The position numbers were made by a program, and so were the translations under genes. Source: Linnemannia elongata (Eukaryota; Mortierellomycota; Mortierellomycetes; Mortierellales; Mortierellaceae). From it: a DNA stretch of 64,000 bases. Every line of letters starts with the position of its first letter. Positions within the stretch are counted from its first letter, which is position 1. This document shows positions 53,627 to 64,000 of this stretch, in pieces. The stretch lies in the NCBI GenBank assembly GCA_036320915.1, contig JAXBDG010000005.1, positions 434,001-498,000 on the forward strand. Direction: 5' to 3'. Below the pieces are notes generated by a model that was given only the letters and a program-made list of their open reading frames with translations, had not been told where the DNA came from and did not search any database.

Positions 53627-56074
53627 ATGGATCCTCTATCCCGTCTACCTCCCGAGTGCTTCGAACGTATCCTTGTGGCACTCGTCAACGACAACAGCTG
53701 CGCCACACTTGCTGCACTCCTCCAAACCAACCGTTACTTTGCCACTCTAACCCTCCCTTACTTCTACGAAAACCCCTACCGATTCGCATCCTATCAAGAA
53801 GGTGACCGCCGACCCGACTACGACACCAGACACTTAGACCCTCTCATTACTGGAATCCCTACTTTTGCCTTGATAAACTTTCTTCCGCCTTCGACCGTCT
53901 TTCCCAAGGTCCTCTCTCTAGCAGTCCAGCCTGTCGATTCTTCTGTCACCGTTGACTTTGATGACTCCTCAACTACTGCTACTGTTACAGGAGCTGATGT
54001 CGCAATTTCTGAACCGCCCATGTTCAACTACATCGCACAGATCCGTCATCTCACTCCACAGCCCTGGACCATTGGACTCGACCAATTCTGGAAATGGACT
54101 CACCCACCACCAGGCGTCTCGGAGTTTATTCTTACCCAAGAATTCCATGACCTGTGCCACCAAGCCAACCTTGTCCCGACCGAGGAGTGGAGTCTCCGAG
54201 AGATAAGAACAAACGAACGCTTCTGGCGGTGGTGCTTCCAAGTCTTGTTCCGGTGCGAGGCGAATTGGGTATTGGCTGATCCGATCATGGAGCAGCTGCA
54301 GTCTTTGACGATCCCGTTCTCAGATCTTGGACGTTATGCGGAGCCAGCGACGATGTGTCGGATGAAAAGACTGGGTAGGATCCATTTTATCTTGGAATAT
54401 TTTAGTGAGACGATGATGGTGGAAGAGAGTGTGGAGGAGTTGAGGGGTATTGTCCATTTTGTGAAGGAGCACTCGAGAATATTTCCGAGAGTACTTATGT
54501 CGGTCTCGATCAGCCCATTGAATTATATTCCTCAATCGATTTTGGAAGAGATCGCTGGAATTTTGCCGGAGCTTCGGAGACCCACCTCTATCGCGACAAC
54601 TAACTCGGTGCTGCAGTTGATAGCGCATGTGGAAGATACCGATGTCAGCAGGCTGGAGGAGCTGGATACCGCATCGTCGACATTACGTATCGATGTAGTC
54701 GAGAATTTTAATTTTCACCAAAATATCCTTCCCTGGTGTCGCTCCCTTCGATGGCTGAGAATCGAGTCGCGGGGTGCAGGGAACTTCCAATGGGCTGTGG
54801 ACGAGAAGAGACGAATTTTGGAACAGGGTGGCCAGGATACCACCCTCTCGAGGGGCCGCAGTGATCATTTGGAGGAAGCGAAGGAGGCTCAGAACTTGCG
54901 GAGGTCATCATCAAGCCAGCCCCAGTTCTGGGGTAAGGAACTGGTTCCTATGGAGGATCTAACCATTTTCGGACTTTATGGACAGGATATTACGGACGAC
55001 ATAAACAATGCTGCCTTTGCCTTCAGCCAGAGTTTAAAGAACCTTGATTCTTCAAATTGGGGAAGTGAGAATGAAGCGATCCCTCGCTTTGGGGAGGGCT
55101 GGGTGGACATGCCAGTCTTGAAGCGACTCTCTCACTACTTCGGGTTGCGAAGCCTTGTCATCGATCCCCGTCTCCTTTCCCTCTGCTTCAATGTCACTTC
55201 TGTCTATCTCTGTGACGACACCAAGGGGTATCGATGTGACGACATCGAGCCTTGTCTTCCAGCGTACCTTTCTCGTCTAGAGTCGTTAACCTTGGAAGGA
55301 TTACCTGCCCTGTCCTTCCACCCAGCCACGCTTCACTCAACAACTCAACTCACTGATCTCTCAGTTACCGTCACCAACTTTCGAAACCACGGCGAATATG
55401 ATTATTTTGATGACGAATTCACAGAACCAATTTGTTTTATTCCACCACTCGACGAACTATATCGCTCCTACGGTCTGCAAGACAACTCTGCCACCCCCTC
55501 GATACCACCAACAATAATTCGACCCAACTGGACTTGGGATTGGGATCTGCCACGTCTTGTCTCCCTGAAGCTCTCCTCTGAGTTTGCATTCCTATTCCAG
55601 TTCCGAATGCTCCAAGGATGCCCAGCCCTCCAAACTCTCGAACTCGAGATGCGAACCTTGCACGCAGAACCCACCCGTACCATCACCGAGTCCGATATGG
55701 TCCACCCCTCGTCCCATAAACCGATTGTCCTGAGAGCCTTGACAAAACTTCGCATGCACGGACCCTGGAAGTTCCCTTCCCCATCCTTTGCCCTCCAGTT
55801 CCTGACAAGCATGTTCCCCAACCTCGAGTACCTCTCTGCCATTGAATGGCTCGGGATATCTCTTCAAGATATGATCCAATTGGTGGTTAGGAGGATGCCT
55901 CAGCCGCTCAAGGAGTTGCGTTTAGGAGAGGGAATTTTCCACAGGTTAACTCGAGCGGAACGAGATTTGTTTTGTGGAGGTGGCTGTCAACAACAGCTCA
56001 ATCAGGAGGAGATATTGGTTTCGGTCTATATCAGAAGGGAAGAGTTTCTATTGCCTTATGGAAGAAGTAGCTGA
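53627..56074 (+). CDS. F-box/LRR-like protein, array gene G
   Basis: An 815-aa intronless gene starting at 53627 (MDPLSRLPPECFERIL). F-box about 1-48. Conserved blocks: MEQLQSLTIPFSDLGRYAEP, FVKEHSRIFPRVL, LPWCRSLRWLRI..NFQWAVDEKRR, and the signature WTWDWDLPRLVSL / EFAFLFQFRMLQGCPALQTL. The variable insert before the signature is short (DNSATPSIPPTI), without homopolymer runs. The decayed fragment at 10.06-10.56 kb matches this gene better than any other array member, so the two share a recent ancestor. Expected role: SCF substrate adaptor. Confidence 0.85.
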   Translation: MDPLSRLPPECFERILVALVNDNSCATLAALLQTNRYFATLTLPYFYENPYRFASYQEGDRRPDYDTRHLDPLITGIPTFALINFLPPSTVFPKVLSLAVQPVDSSVTVDFDDSSTTATVTGADVAISEPPMFNYIAQIRHLTPQPWTIGLDQFWKWTHPPPGVSEFILTQEFHDLCHQANLVPTEEWSLREIRTNERFWRWCFQVLFRCEANWVLADPIMEQLQSLTIPFSDLGRYAEPATMCRMKRLGRIHFILEYFSETMMVEESVEELRGIVHFVKEHSRIFPRVLMSVSISPLNYIPQSILEEIAGILPELRRPTSIATTNSVLQLIAHVEDTDVSRLEELDTASSTLRIDVVENFNFHQNILPWCRSLRWLRIESRGAGNFQWAVDEKRRILEQGGQDTTLSRGRSDHLEEAKEAQNLRRSSSSQPQFWGKELVPMEDLTIFGLYGQDITDDINNAAFAFSQSLKNLDSSNWGSENEAIPRFGEGWVDMPVLKRLSHYFGLRSLVIDPRLLSLCFNVTSVYLCDDTKGYRCDDIEPCLPAYLSRLESLTLEGLPALSFHPATLHSTTQLTDLSVTVTNFRNHGEYDYFDDEFTEPICFIPPLDELYRSYGLQDNSATPSIPPTIIRPNWTWDWDLPRLVSLKLSSEFAFLFQFRMLQGCPALQTLELEMRTLHAEPTRTITESDMVHPSSHKPIVLRALTKLRMHGPWKFPSPSFALQFLTSMFPNLEYLSAIEWLGISLQDMIQLVVRRMPQPLKELRLGEGIFHRLTRAERDLFCGGGCQQQLNQEEILVSVYIRREEFLLPYGRSS

Positions 56075-56806
56075 GAAGAAGGCGCTGGCGGAGGAGGAGG
56101 AAGAGGAGGAAGAAGAGGTGAGGGAGCGGGAGGCATCTCGATCTCGCCAATGAATAAAGCAAAAAAGGATCACAAAGTCAGTCTAGAATCCAGGGCTGGC
56201 TACTAACAGGATGAGTTGTTGGTAGTGTTCGTATTGTTGGTACAGAGATAAAGCACTTGTTGGTGGTTGCTGTTGTGGGCCTGGCTGACGCAAAAGTGAT
56301 CCAGTGTTGAGGGGTCAAGTGCAACTGTGAGTGAGTGATGTAGAAACGAAGGGATGAATGAGGTGCAGAAAGAGAGGCTCTATTTATACCTTTCTTGCTG
56401 GCGATTAACAACGCGTAAACGTTATATCATTGATCATTGATTATTGATAAAAGCGCGTAGTCTCAGGTCTACGATGTCTCAATTAAACGCGATCATGTCG
56501 AGCAAAAAAACTCCCATGACTTTCCAGAGTTAATAAGGCTCATTTTCATTTCTCGTTTTTACAGCAGTGCAAACCCTGTCAAGCATAGCATTGTCTCAAA
56601 GGCAAAACAGATGACAGTGAAGTGCCTACATGGCAGGATCGCCCTAAAAAAATTAAAGCTTCTGGTGAACATAGTCGTGGTTCCATGGCCATGTATGCTG
56701 CAGTGCTACACATTTTGCTATTTCATCAAGAGAAACGATAAAAAGAATGAAATACCTAAGATATGTTTATTTACAAGTGAGAGGAGCCTGCAGAAACAGT
56801 GTTCCT
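56075..56806. other. convergent 3' intergenic region
   Basis: Lies between the 3' ends of gene G and the tricalbin-like gene. A GGA-rich stretch follows gene G (56085-56130). No gene is seen. Confidence 0.5.
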
Positions 56807-59800
56807 TTAAGCCTCAGAAGGCTCAAACTCCAACAACAGATGCAATCTACCTCCCTGTCCATCTACTGGCGCCCAGAAATCCGCCTGCGAACCTCCGATT
56901 GGGGAACCAGGCTGAATGTACTCCCACAACGACACATCACAGCTTCCCAAATCCTTATTTCCGCCAATAGTATTATGATCCTTGACCTGGAAATCCAATA
57001 TGACAGGCTGATCCGTCCTCACACCAGGGACAACAACCGATTCAGACCAGTTCGGGGAAAGGGTCTCCTTCTTGACCTTGGTCTTGAGGACTTCCTTGGA
57101 GTTGACGCGGACTTTGACGTAGGGGTCGGAGAGACCAGATTTGTCGACGCCCATGAGGTGGTCGGCTTCGATGACCTGGATGTTGAGGCGGCCGACGATT
57201 CCAGTGCCGCTGCCGGGGGCCGTGGCTGTGACGGCGGGTGCAGTGGCAGAGATAGGGATGCTGTTCTTTCTCTTGTGACCCAATCCAATGGCTGAGGCAC
57301 CAGCGGACAATCCACCAAAGACACCCTTACCAACTGCACCAACACCCTTGACAGCACCCTGACCCACGGCGCCAACACCCTTGATCGCGCCCTGGCCTGC
57401 CTGACCCACAACTCCAACGCCCGCAATACCGGCTTGCCCGACCATACCAACTCCCTCACCCAAGAAAGTGGCTCCAAAGCCAGATTTGCGTTTGTTGGTC
57501 GACAAGAACTCGGGCATAAACTTGAGACGGAGTTGGACTTCTCCTTGGTTGGCCTTGTTCTGGAGAGGAACTTTGAATTCGTTGGGGAGCACGAGTTGGA
57601 GGTTGCGGAGATCGATGCCTCCTTGGCCGAGGGATTTCGCAGTCGCAAGCTGGTTCCAGTCAAGGACTTCGAATGAGAACTGGTCGTCTGCGCGCGATGC
57701 CTATTTGTTTGGAGCACAGGATAAAAAAACGTTAAAGACATGCGATATGAAATAAGACAATTACCTAAGCGCGTTTCCAAACAAAAAAAAAAAGGCAAAC
57801 GTACGATGGGGACGACAAAGGTCTCGTCATAGACGGGGTTAAGGTTCTTCTTGACGGTCTCAGACTTGTAGACCTCCTTGCCATTGACGCGGAAGATAAA
57901 GTAAGGGTCACTGGTGCCGCTGCGATCCGCCGCCATCAGGTTCTTGGCGCCGACCAGATGAACAGTCAACTGACCCATGTTGTCCAACCTCTCCTTAGGG
58001 AAAAGCTCAATGGGCACAGGGAGGTACTCAAACTTGAGGCGCATGGTGCCACGCTTCTCTGTCTTTTCGACTACATCAAACTCGGCGCCCTCGGCAGGGG
58101 TGGTCTCCAACAAGGTCCTGATGTTGCCAGTTACACTTCCAATGACGGGATCCCTGTCGATCGACGACTTCTCCTTGATCAGAATGGTCAACTTGGCGTA
58201 CTCGAGCTCCTTTACGAAAATGTCAGCAATCTCGTTCCACTTGGGGTCGCGCGTTTTTTGGATCTGGGTCTTGTGTTGGTAGTAGTCGGAGTCGATGTAG
58301 ACCTCGCAGTAAGTTCCTGAGCGGTTCAAGTTGGCTCCGACAAGGTTAATGACCAGGATTCCGGAATCATGTTCGAGGGCCTCACGAGCGTGGATGGTGC
58401 CAGGGGGTAACAAGGTTTGGGCCTGCTCGACGGGGATTTCCTTCTTCTGCTCGGCCTCCAGCTTCTCGCGAGCCTCGACTTCGGCATCGTATTCGACAAC
58501 CTCCTTCTTGGCAGCCTCCAGCGGGTCCTGAGCAGCAAGAGCCTTCTTCTCCTTCTCAGCCTCGGTTGCCTCCTTGGCCACCTTGAGCGAGGGGTGGAAC
58601 GAGACCTGGTAATGCAGCTCACCCTTGGTCGAACCATCCTTCTGTCTCAAGGGAGCCCAGCGATCCACAGCGGGAAGAGCCTGGTACCCAGCCTTGTCAG
58701 GAAGCTCCTCAACAATATCGTTGACCTTGAACGAGGTCTTTCCAAGAGTCCTGTCCTTGGTCCGCTTCTGGTAATCAAAGGCCTCAAAGTCGATGATCTG
58801 CTTGACAGAGTTGATGGCAATATAGTGGATCTCGTTCCACTCGGGGTTAAGCGTGTTCTCGATAGTCTTGGTGCGGCTACGGCTCGAGCGTTTGTCTCCA
58901 CTGATAAGAACATACGGATCAGAATCGCTTCCGATCTCGACATTCTTGAGCCCACGAGCAGCATAAAGCTGGATTCGAGCAACACCAAAGGCTGGCTTGT
59001 GGACCGTAGGGTTCATGGAATCACCCATCAGAATCGGCTTCCAAACCGCCGTCATCTTCAACTTCTCTCCTCCTTGTCCACCCTTCAACGAGAGCCAGTC
59101 GACCTTCTCCTCAGTATCCCTCAAGATATGCGTCGCAGCTGCGCCGTAGGATCCAATAACCTGCTCCTCCGAGACAATCTCCACCGTAATCTGTGCAGCC
59201 TCAAGGTCCGTCACAAAGACATCCACATTCGCACCCCACGAAGGGTTGGCTCCAATACTGTTGCCTGTCGTATGAACAACCCGTCCGTTCAACATCACCC
59301 GGCAGTGAGACTTGAGTTTACCAGTGCGCGCAATATCCTTAGCCTGAGCAATGTTAATAGCCAAGATGCCCGAGTTGGACTCGACTGGCACAGGCTCACC
59401 GCCTTCCTCGACAGGGGTGGGTTTGGCGACTGGGAAGTAAGCGGCACGGATGCGGACGGAACCACGTTCCTTACCGTTGAGGAGGATATTGCACCAGACG
59501 TCGTCCTGGATGGGGTCTTCTTCGAGGGACTTGAGATCAAAGTTTGCCTGGCCAAGGGGGCTGTCCTTACGGACGGCGTCCTTGTCAAAGACCTCCATGC
59601 AGAGCATCTCGTTCAAGTTGTTGACCAAAATAATGTTCGTCTCATTGAACACAGGGTTCAAACTATGTTGTAAATGAGAGATAAATGCATATTGGTTAAT
59701 ACGAGTCAAAATTACTGAAGGAGCAAACAACAACAGACTGATGAAAAAGAAACAAACCAAAAGAGATGAAGCTTACGTGTTCTTCTGGACCTGGGTAGAG

Positions 59801-62171
59801 GCGATTTCGGGGCGGTTTCCAAGACGGATCTTGATGTAAGGATCCGAGTGTCCGACGAACTCAGAGTTCTTGAGATCTTTGGCGTTGTAGATAGTGAACT
59901 GGACAACGCCGGCAGCAGCAGTGAGCGAGGCACCTCCGGTCATCATCTGCTCCAAATCAAGCGTGTAGACGTTGGGGGCGTACATCATCGGTCCCAAGAT
60001 GGCGTGTGTCTGGTCACGAATGAATGACTGCAATCCTGGGATCTATTATTGTCAGTGGAAAAGAGGGAAAAATCATATCAATTATCGAGTAGTCTTCACG
60101 CGGCTGAAGGTAACAAATAACAGCATAGTAGAGACAGAGCGAAAGTGACTTACGTGGGCGATATCCATGCCAAAGGTATCACCTCCAACAGGCTTGAGAA
60201 CGTAATCAATAACAGGAGGCTCCAAGAAGCAGAAATCGACGGTCTTGATGTGAGGGAAGTTCGAGGTGAGTTTGAGTTTGAATCTCATGTAACCCTTGAA
60301 GGACATGTCCTCAACGAGGATGGGCATTCCGGCACCAATGAGGCTGTTTCCGAGGCGAATGGTGAGGACGATCTTGGGATTGATCTGAGTGCGAAGTTGA
60401 CGCGGGGTCATGTCCTCGATATCGGTAGGTGTGAACGACACGCGCCAATCCATCAGCTAAAGAACGGGGTGTTTGATACACACATTCGGTTAGTAATTTG
60501 GACTGCTTCCTGCTCATCACTTTTAAGTACAAGAATTGATGTGATCTTTCGGAGAAAAATGAGAAAAAGGGAGGGACTTACGACAACATCGGGGTCGGAC
60601 TTGGGGAAAGACTTGATGCTCTCTACACGGGGGGCTTTGGTTCCCAAGGTAAAAGTGGTCAGGCGGATAGAATCCAAGAAGGCTGGGGTCTGGTCCACAA
60701 GAATACCATCGACTACACCGACGACCGTCGAGCTGAGCACTGGTTCGTAGATAAGCCAGAACTTGGACATGAAGTTGTTAATCCACTCTGTCGACTCTGA
60801 ATCATTCTCCAGCTAGTGTTTGTACAGTTGGAGGAGAAGAGTGGTGTGTTAGTCGTCTGTTAAAGGGTCAATTGGCCAACTATGAAGAGAGTCGCAAGAA
60901 TGGGCTGGGTGATCATGATACGAAGAGATGATAAAAACATACAGCGTTCCTGATGAGCTCACGGGTGATATCGTCTCTGGCATTGCGTCTGAAGCGACGG
61001 ATGGAGTTCTTGTAGTACGTGGCTATGTGGGAAAAAATAAATCAGTTTACCAGCGAAAAGATATGAGAAGATGATACGAGTAAGTAAGCAAAATTTTGTA
61101 TTTCTTTGGTGTTTGTACTTTTGTTGTTTTTTTTCATGGACCCTTCCCACACCCAACTCTCAATTGCGTTTCTTGTTCTTCTTTTTTCTTTTCTTCTTTT
61201 TGGTGTGTAGAACCTAAGCACCCTTGCATGCATGAATCTCGAAGCGTATTGGTTCTTGTGGGGCACGGTGTTTTACCAATACCCCCCTTCTTTCGTATCC
61301 ATCCCCTACCCTCTTCCCAGAAATATAAATCTTCTTTTCTGATCGATGTGCCTTTTGATTTCGATTGTTGAGTGACCCAAAGAAATAAATGTGCAACATT
61401 ACCTCCAAAAGCGATGATGAGGATGAGGGAGACGAATCCTCCGCCGAGCTTGAAGACAACGAAGCAGACCATGGGGATGGTGATGATGGCAGCAGCATTG
61501 TGCCAGAAGGCCCCAAAGAGGGCACTGCTGGCAAACTCCTCCATCCAGATAGACTTGTCTCGGAACTCGTTCTGAGGGCCGTCTGTCCTCTATCAGCAAA
61601 CGACGAATAAATGCGATATGCGATGTTATTGTTGATGGTTAGCATGACATGGCACTGAGTACTTGCCTCGACATGATCCCGTTTATCAAAATGCACAAAA
61701 GGGTAAAAGACAAACCTTGTAGGCTTCAATCCAGCCGATACGAGTAACCTCAGGGTAAGCACCGACAGTGCGCTTCTTGGGATCACTCATCTCCTTACGC
61801 TTCTGGTTCTGCTCCTCCGTATCCTCAGCATGAGGGTCATCTTTCTGGTCCTCATCCTCGTTATCCTCTCCGGTCTTGCTAACTTCGGTCGTTTCAGGCT
61901 TGACTCTGCTCTGGGGCTGTGTCTCTAGGGGAGCATTCTTCTTGTCAGCGTCGAGCTGGGTTGTTGTGGGCATGTCACCGGGATGGATATCCGAGGGGAT
62001 GACGGTGCCTCCGACGGCCTTTCCAACAGTTTCGTCAAGACGATCCTTTCCTGCGACCATAGGTGAGGGTGCAGGGTTGTTGTTGCCATTGGTGTCCGCC
62101 AAGGATGCATCCTTCTGCTGCACCTGTTCGTGGGGTGGTGCCTGACCGTTCTCTTGTTGGACCCCGTTCAT
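56807..62171 (-). CDS. tricalbin / extended-synaptotagmin-like protein, eight exons
   Basis: An ER-plasma membrane contact-site tether and lipid-transfer protein by family. Exons on the - strand: 62171-61716, 61589-61403, 61022-60943, 60812-60582, 60456-60154, 60042-59777, 59662-57805 and 57700-56807. They sum to 1424 aa with consistent phases. Residues 1-150 are disordered and acidic. A membrane hairpin lies at about 184-212 (IITIPMVCFVVFKLGGG and FVSLILIIAFGG). An SMP lipid-binding domain spans about 236-435 (STEWINNFMSKFWLIYEPVL). Six C2-like domains start near 465, 605, 734, 940, 1069 and 1291. Four keep the SDPY calcium-site motif; those near 605 and 940 do not, so they probably do not bind calcium. 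A Gly/Val-rich repeat linker (GVGAVGQGAVKGVGAVGKG) lies at about 1211-1265. No TATA box is obvious. Confidence 0.92.
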
Positions 62172-64000
62172 TGCTAAGTGCACCAAGGGGAGTGTAAGAA
62201 GACGTGTCAAATGGGGAAGGGGGGCATGATAGGGAGATGTGTCACCGAGACAAGTAGCCAGGGTGAGAAACAATCAAGGACGCGATTGATACGCGTCTCA
62301 CCAGAAACACATAGAGAAACTCTCACGCATGGTTACCTTTGATATGTACAAGGTGTGAGTATGAACAAAAAGGAGGAGTGGGTTATGAATGGAAACGTGA
62401 CAATGGGTTATGTACAAAAGAAGGGAATGAGAGGGTGAGTGAATGTATTTATGCGCTCGGGAAAGAAGCGAGCTGAATGTGTGAATGAGTAAAAGAAACA
62501 AGACAAAAAGAAAAGAAAGTGAGTGCGTGAAGAGCAGAGAGAAAAAGAAGAGAAAAGAAAAAGATAAAAAAAGAAGTGGAGCAGGTGTCCTTTTTATGGA
62601 GTCAGTCTGTCGTCGGTATCGCATTGCACTGCACAATGGGAAAAAGTTGTCATCGATTTGATCATATTTCTTGCCCATAACACGACCTTTTATTTCTTCC
62701 CGCTCAAGGCTTCCCTCTGAAGCACTGGTAACACGCACTCGGGAAGTGCTTCTTTGGTAACACACACCTACACATAATGCTAGCAGTGGTTAGGCAATGA
62801 GATGATGATGACCCTGCCAATATCGATGAATCGCTTCTCGGTGCGGTAGTAAAAGAGTAGTAGACAAAAGCATGAAAAAAGGTGGCACCCTCTTGGAAGA
62901 TATCGAAATGAGATTGCTCCATGCTGACGGCATGATATAGTCATTTTTTTTGCCTTTAGTTTACTTTTCTAAAGAAAGCAACACCAAAGAATGACGCGCC
63001 CTAGAACGCATTTCCTTCATCTCTCCCCCTCCAACACTTCAACGGGCATAAAATAAAAGGTGAACTTAAAAAAGCAAAAGGAGAAAAAGAGAAAGGCCTG
63101 AAAAGCGAAGGAAGAAAGAGGGACCCTGCACTGGTCTATTGTATTGTAGCTCAGATCTAGCTCAGCTCATTTCAACAGTTCCCAGGGCCAGCGTGACCCC
63201 CCTGGTTTTACTTCGGTTGCTTATGTTGCATGAATAATGAAAAATGAAAAAAGCAAAATAAGAGAGCGTATTACAGTACAGTACCTGCTTGCTGGAAAGA
63301 AGGAAGGGGTGCATGCACCTTTCCCCTTTATGCCATCCCACCTTGTGTCTTTGGTGTGCTGTAAAGTACCATCAAAACCATTGTCGTTTTGTTCGAGTGG
63401 ATTGTTTGATCAGTGATCGTTTCTCTCTTTGTTTCTTTTCTGGCAGTGATGAGTTTCTTCGTCTCTGATATGTCTTGATCACCGTCTCTCCCTCTCTTTC
63501 ACTTTCTAGGGATTTGTTCCATCAGTGAACAGGGCTCACACTTTTTTGTCATTGTTGTCACTGACCATCATCCATCCATTGATTGTGACAGGGCCAGTGC
63601 CCTCCTCCTCTCCCTTGCCATGCACACACACAAGTACTTTGTACTCAGTAAGTAGTCGTAGTAGTCTTGCTCCCCCTCTCCTCACTTGTCTCTTTTATTC
63701 TTGTCCGCACACCCTCAATTGACTGACCGCCTCAGTCCACTTCTTTCCTCTTAAAACCCCTCTCTGGATCCATGCCATGGCCCGTGAGTTTCCCTTCTCA
63801 CACTCCTCTCTCTCTTTCTCAAACATGGATGTCCGTCATTCCATGCCCCGTGTGTACCTATATACCCGTTGTACCCTCGTATATCCATCTATTCATATGG
63901 ACATGAATACATGAATACATGATACATGGCCCCTCTTCTCTTTTCCCGCTAATGTATCCCCTTGCATGTTAGGGATGAGATCGATCTCGTTCCCATCCCT
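62172..64000. other. upstream region of the tricalbin-like gene
   Basis: No supported gene. A CCATAAAAAGG-type motif on the - strand near 62589-62599 is about 420 bases upstream of the start. The rest is CT-rich and low-complexity. A gene may begin beyond the right edge. Confidence 0.4.

Noticed and set aside
61134..61786. Separate small membrane protein on the - strand
   Set aside because: The hydrophobic stretch is exon 2 of the tricalbin-like gene, forming its membrane hairpin.
63120..63240. Possible tRNA or structured RNA
   Set aside because: No cloverleaf or conserved T-loop could be drawn.

Overview
The window looks like fungal nuclear DNA. It has short introns with GT..AG borders, CT-rich leaders, many long A/T homopolymer tracts and single-gene transcription units, with no operons. 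The F-box/LRR proteins that begin MDPLS..LP.ECL and the NACHT-pentapeptide-WD40 proteins suggest an early-diverging fungus such as a Mortierellaceae member. That placement is inferred from family resemblance; no search was run.

Layout. 0-1.6 kb: a five-exon short-chain dehydrogenase. 2.8-9.8 kb: two related NACHT-pentapeptide (STAND) genes on the + strand. The first is intact and ends in 14 WD40 repeats. The second is broken by one in-frame stop, has lost a Walker B acid and has no WD40 region. 10.06-10.56 kb: a decayed 3' piece of an F-box/LRR gene on the - strand. 11.6-13.6 kb: a single-pass membrane protein gene. 16.7-18.7 kb: a coiled-coil protein gene with a low-complexity N-terminus. 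22.9-27.7 kb: a long MYND zinc-finger protein gene. 28.4-31.1 kb (-): an RGG/RS-rich protein. 31.9-32.9 kb: a small secreted protein.

33.2-56.1 kb is an array of seven intronless F-box/LRR-like genes of 815-894 aa on both strands, called A to G here. They share an F-box, three conserved internal blocks and a W.WDWDLP..EFA..F.FRML signature, but otherwise differ greatly. A truncated 5' end of a third NACHT gene (leader, splice-site traces and first codons) sits between array genes A and B. 56.8-62.2 kb (-) is an eight-exon tricalbin/extended-synaptotagmin-like gene with a membrane hairpin, an SMP domain and six C2-like domains. The last 1.8 kb shows no gene.

The most interesting feature is the interleaving of two expanded families: signal-sensing NACHT/STAND proteins and F-box substrate adaptors. 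Each family has left a relic next to members of the other, so the block appears to be evolving by repeated duplication and decay. This resembles fast-evolving recognition clusters, but no function is shown by the sequence alone.
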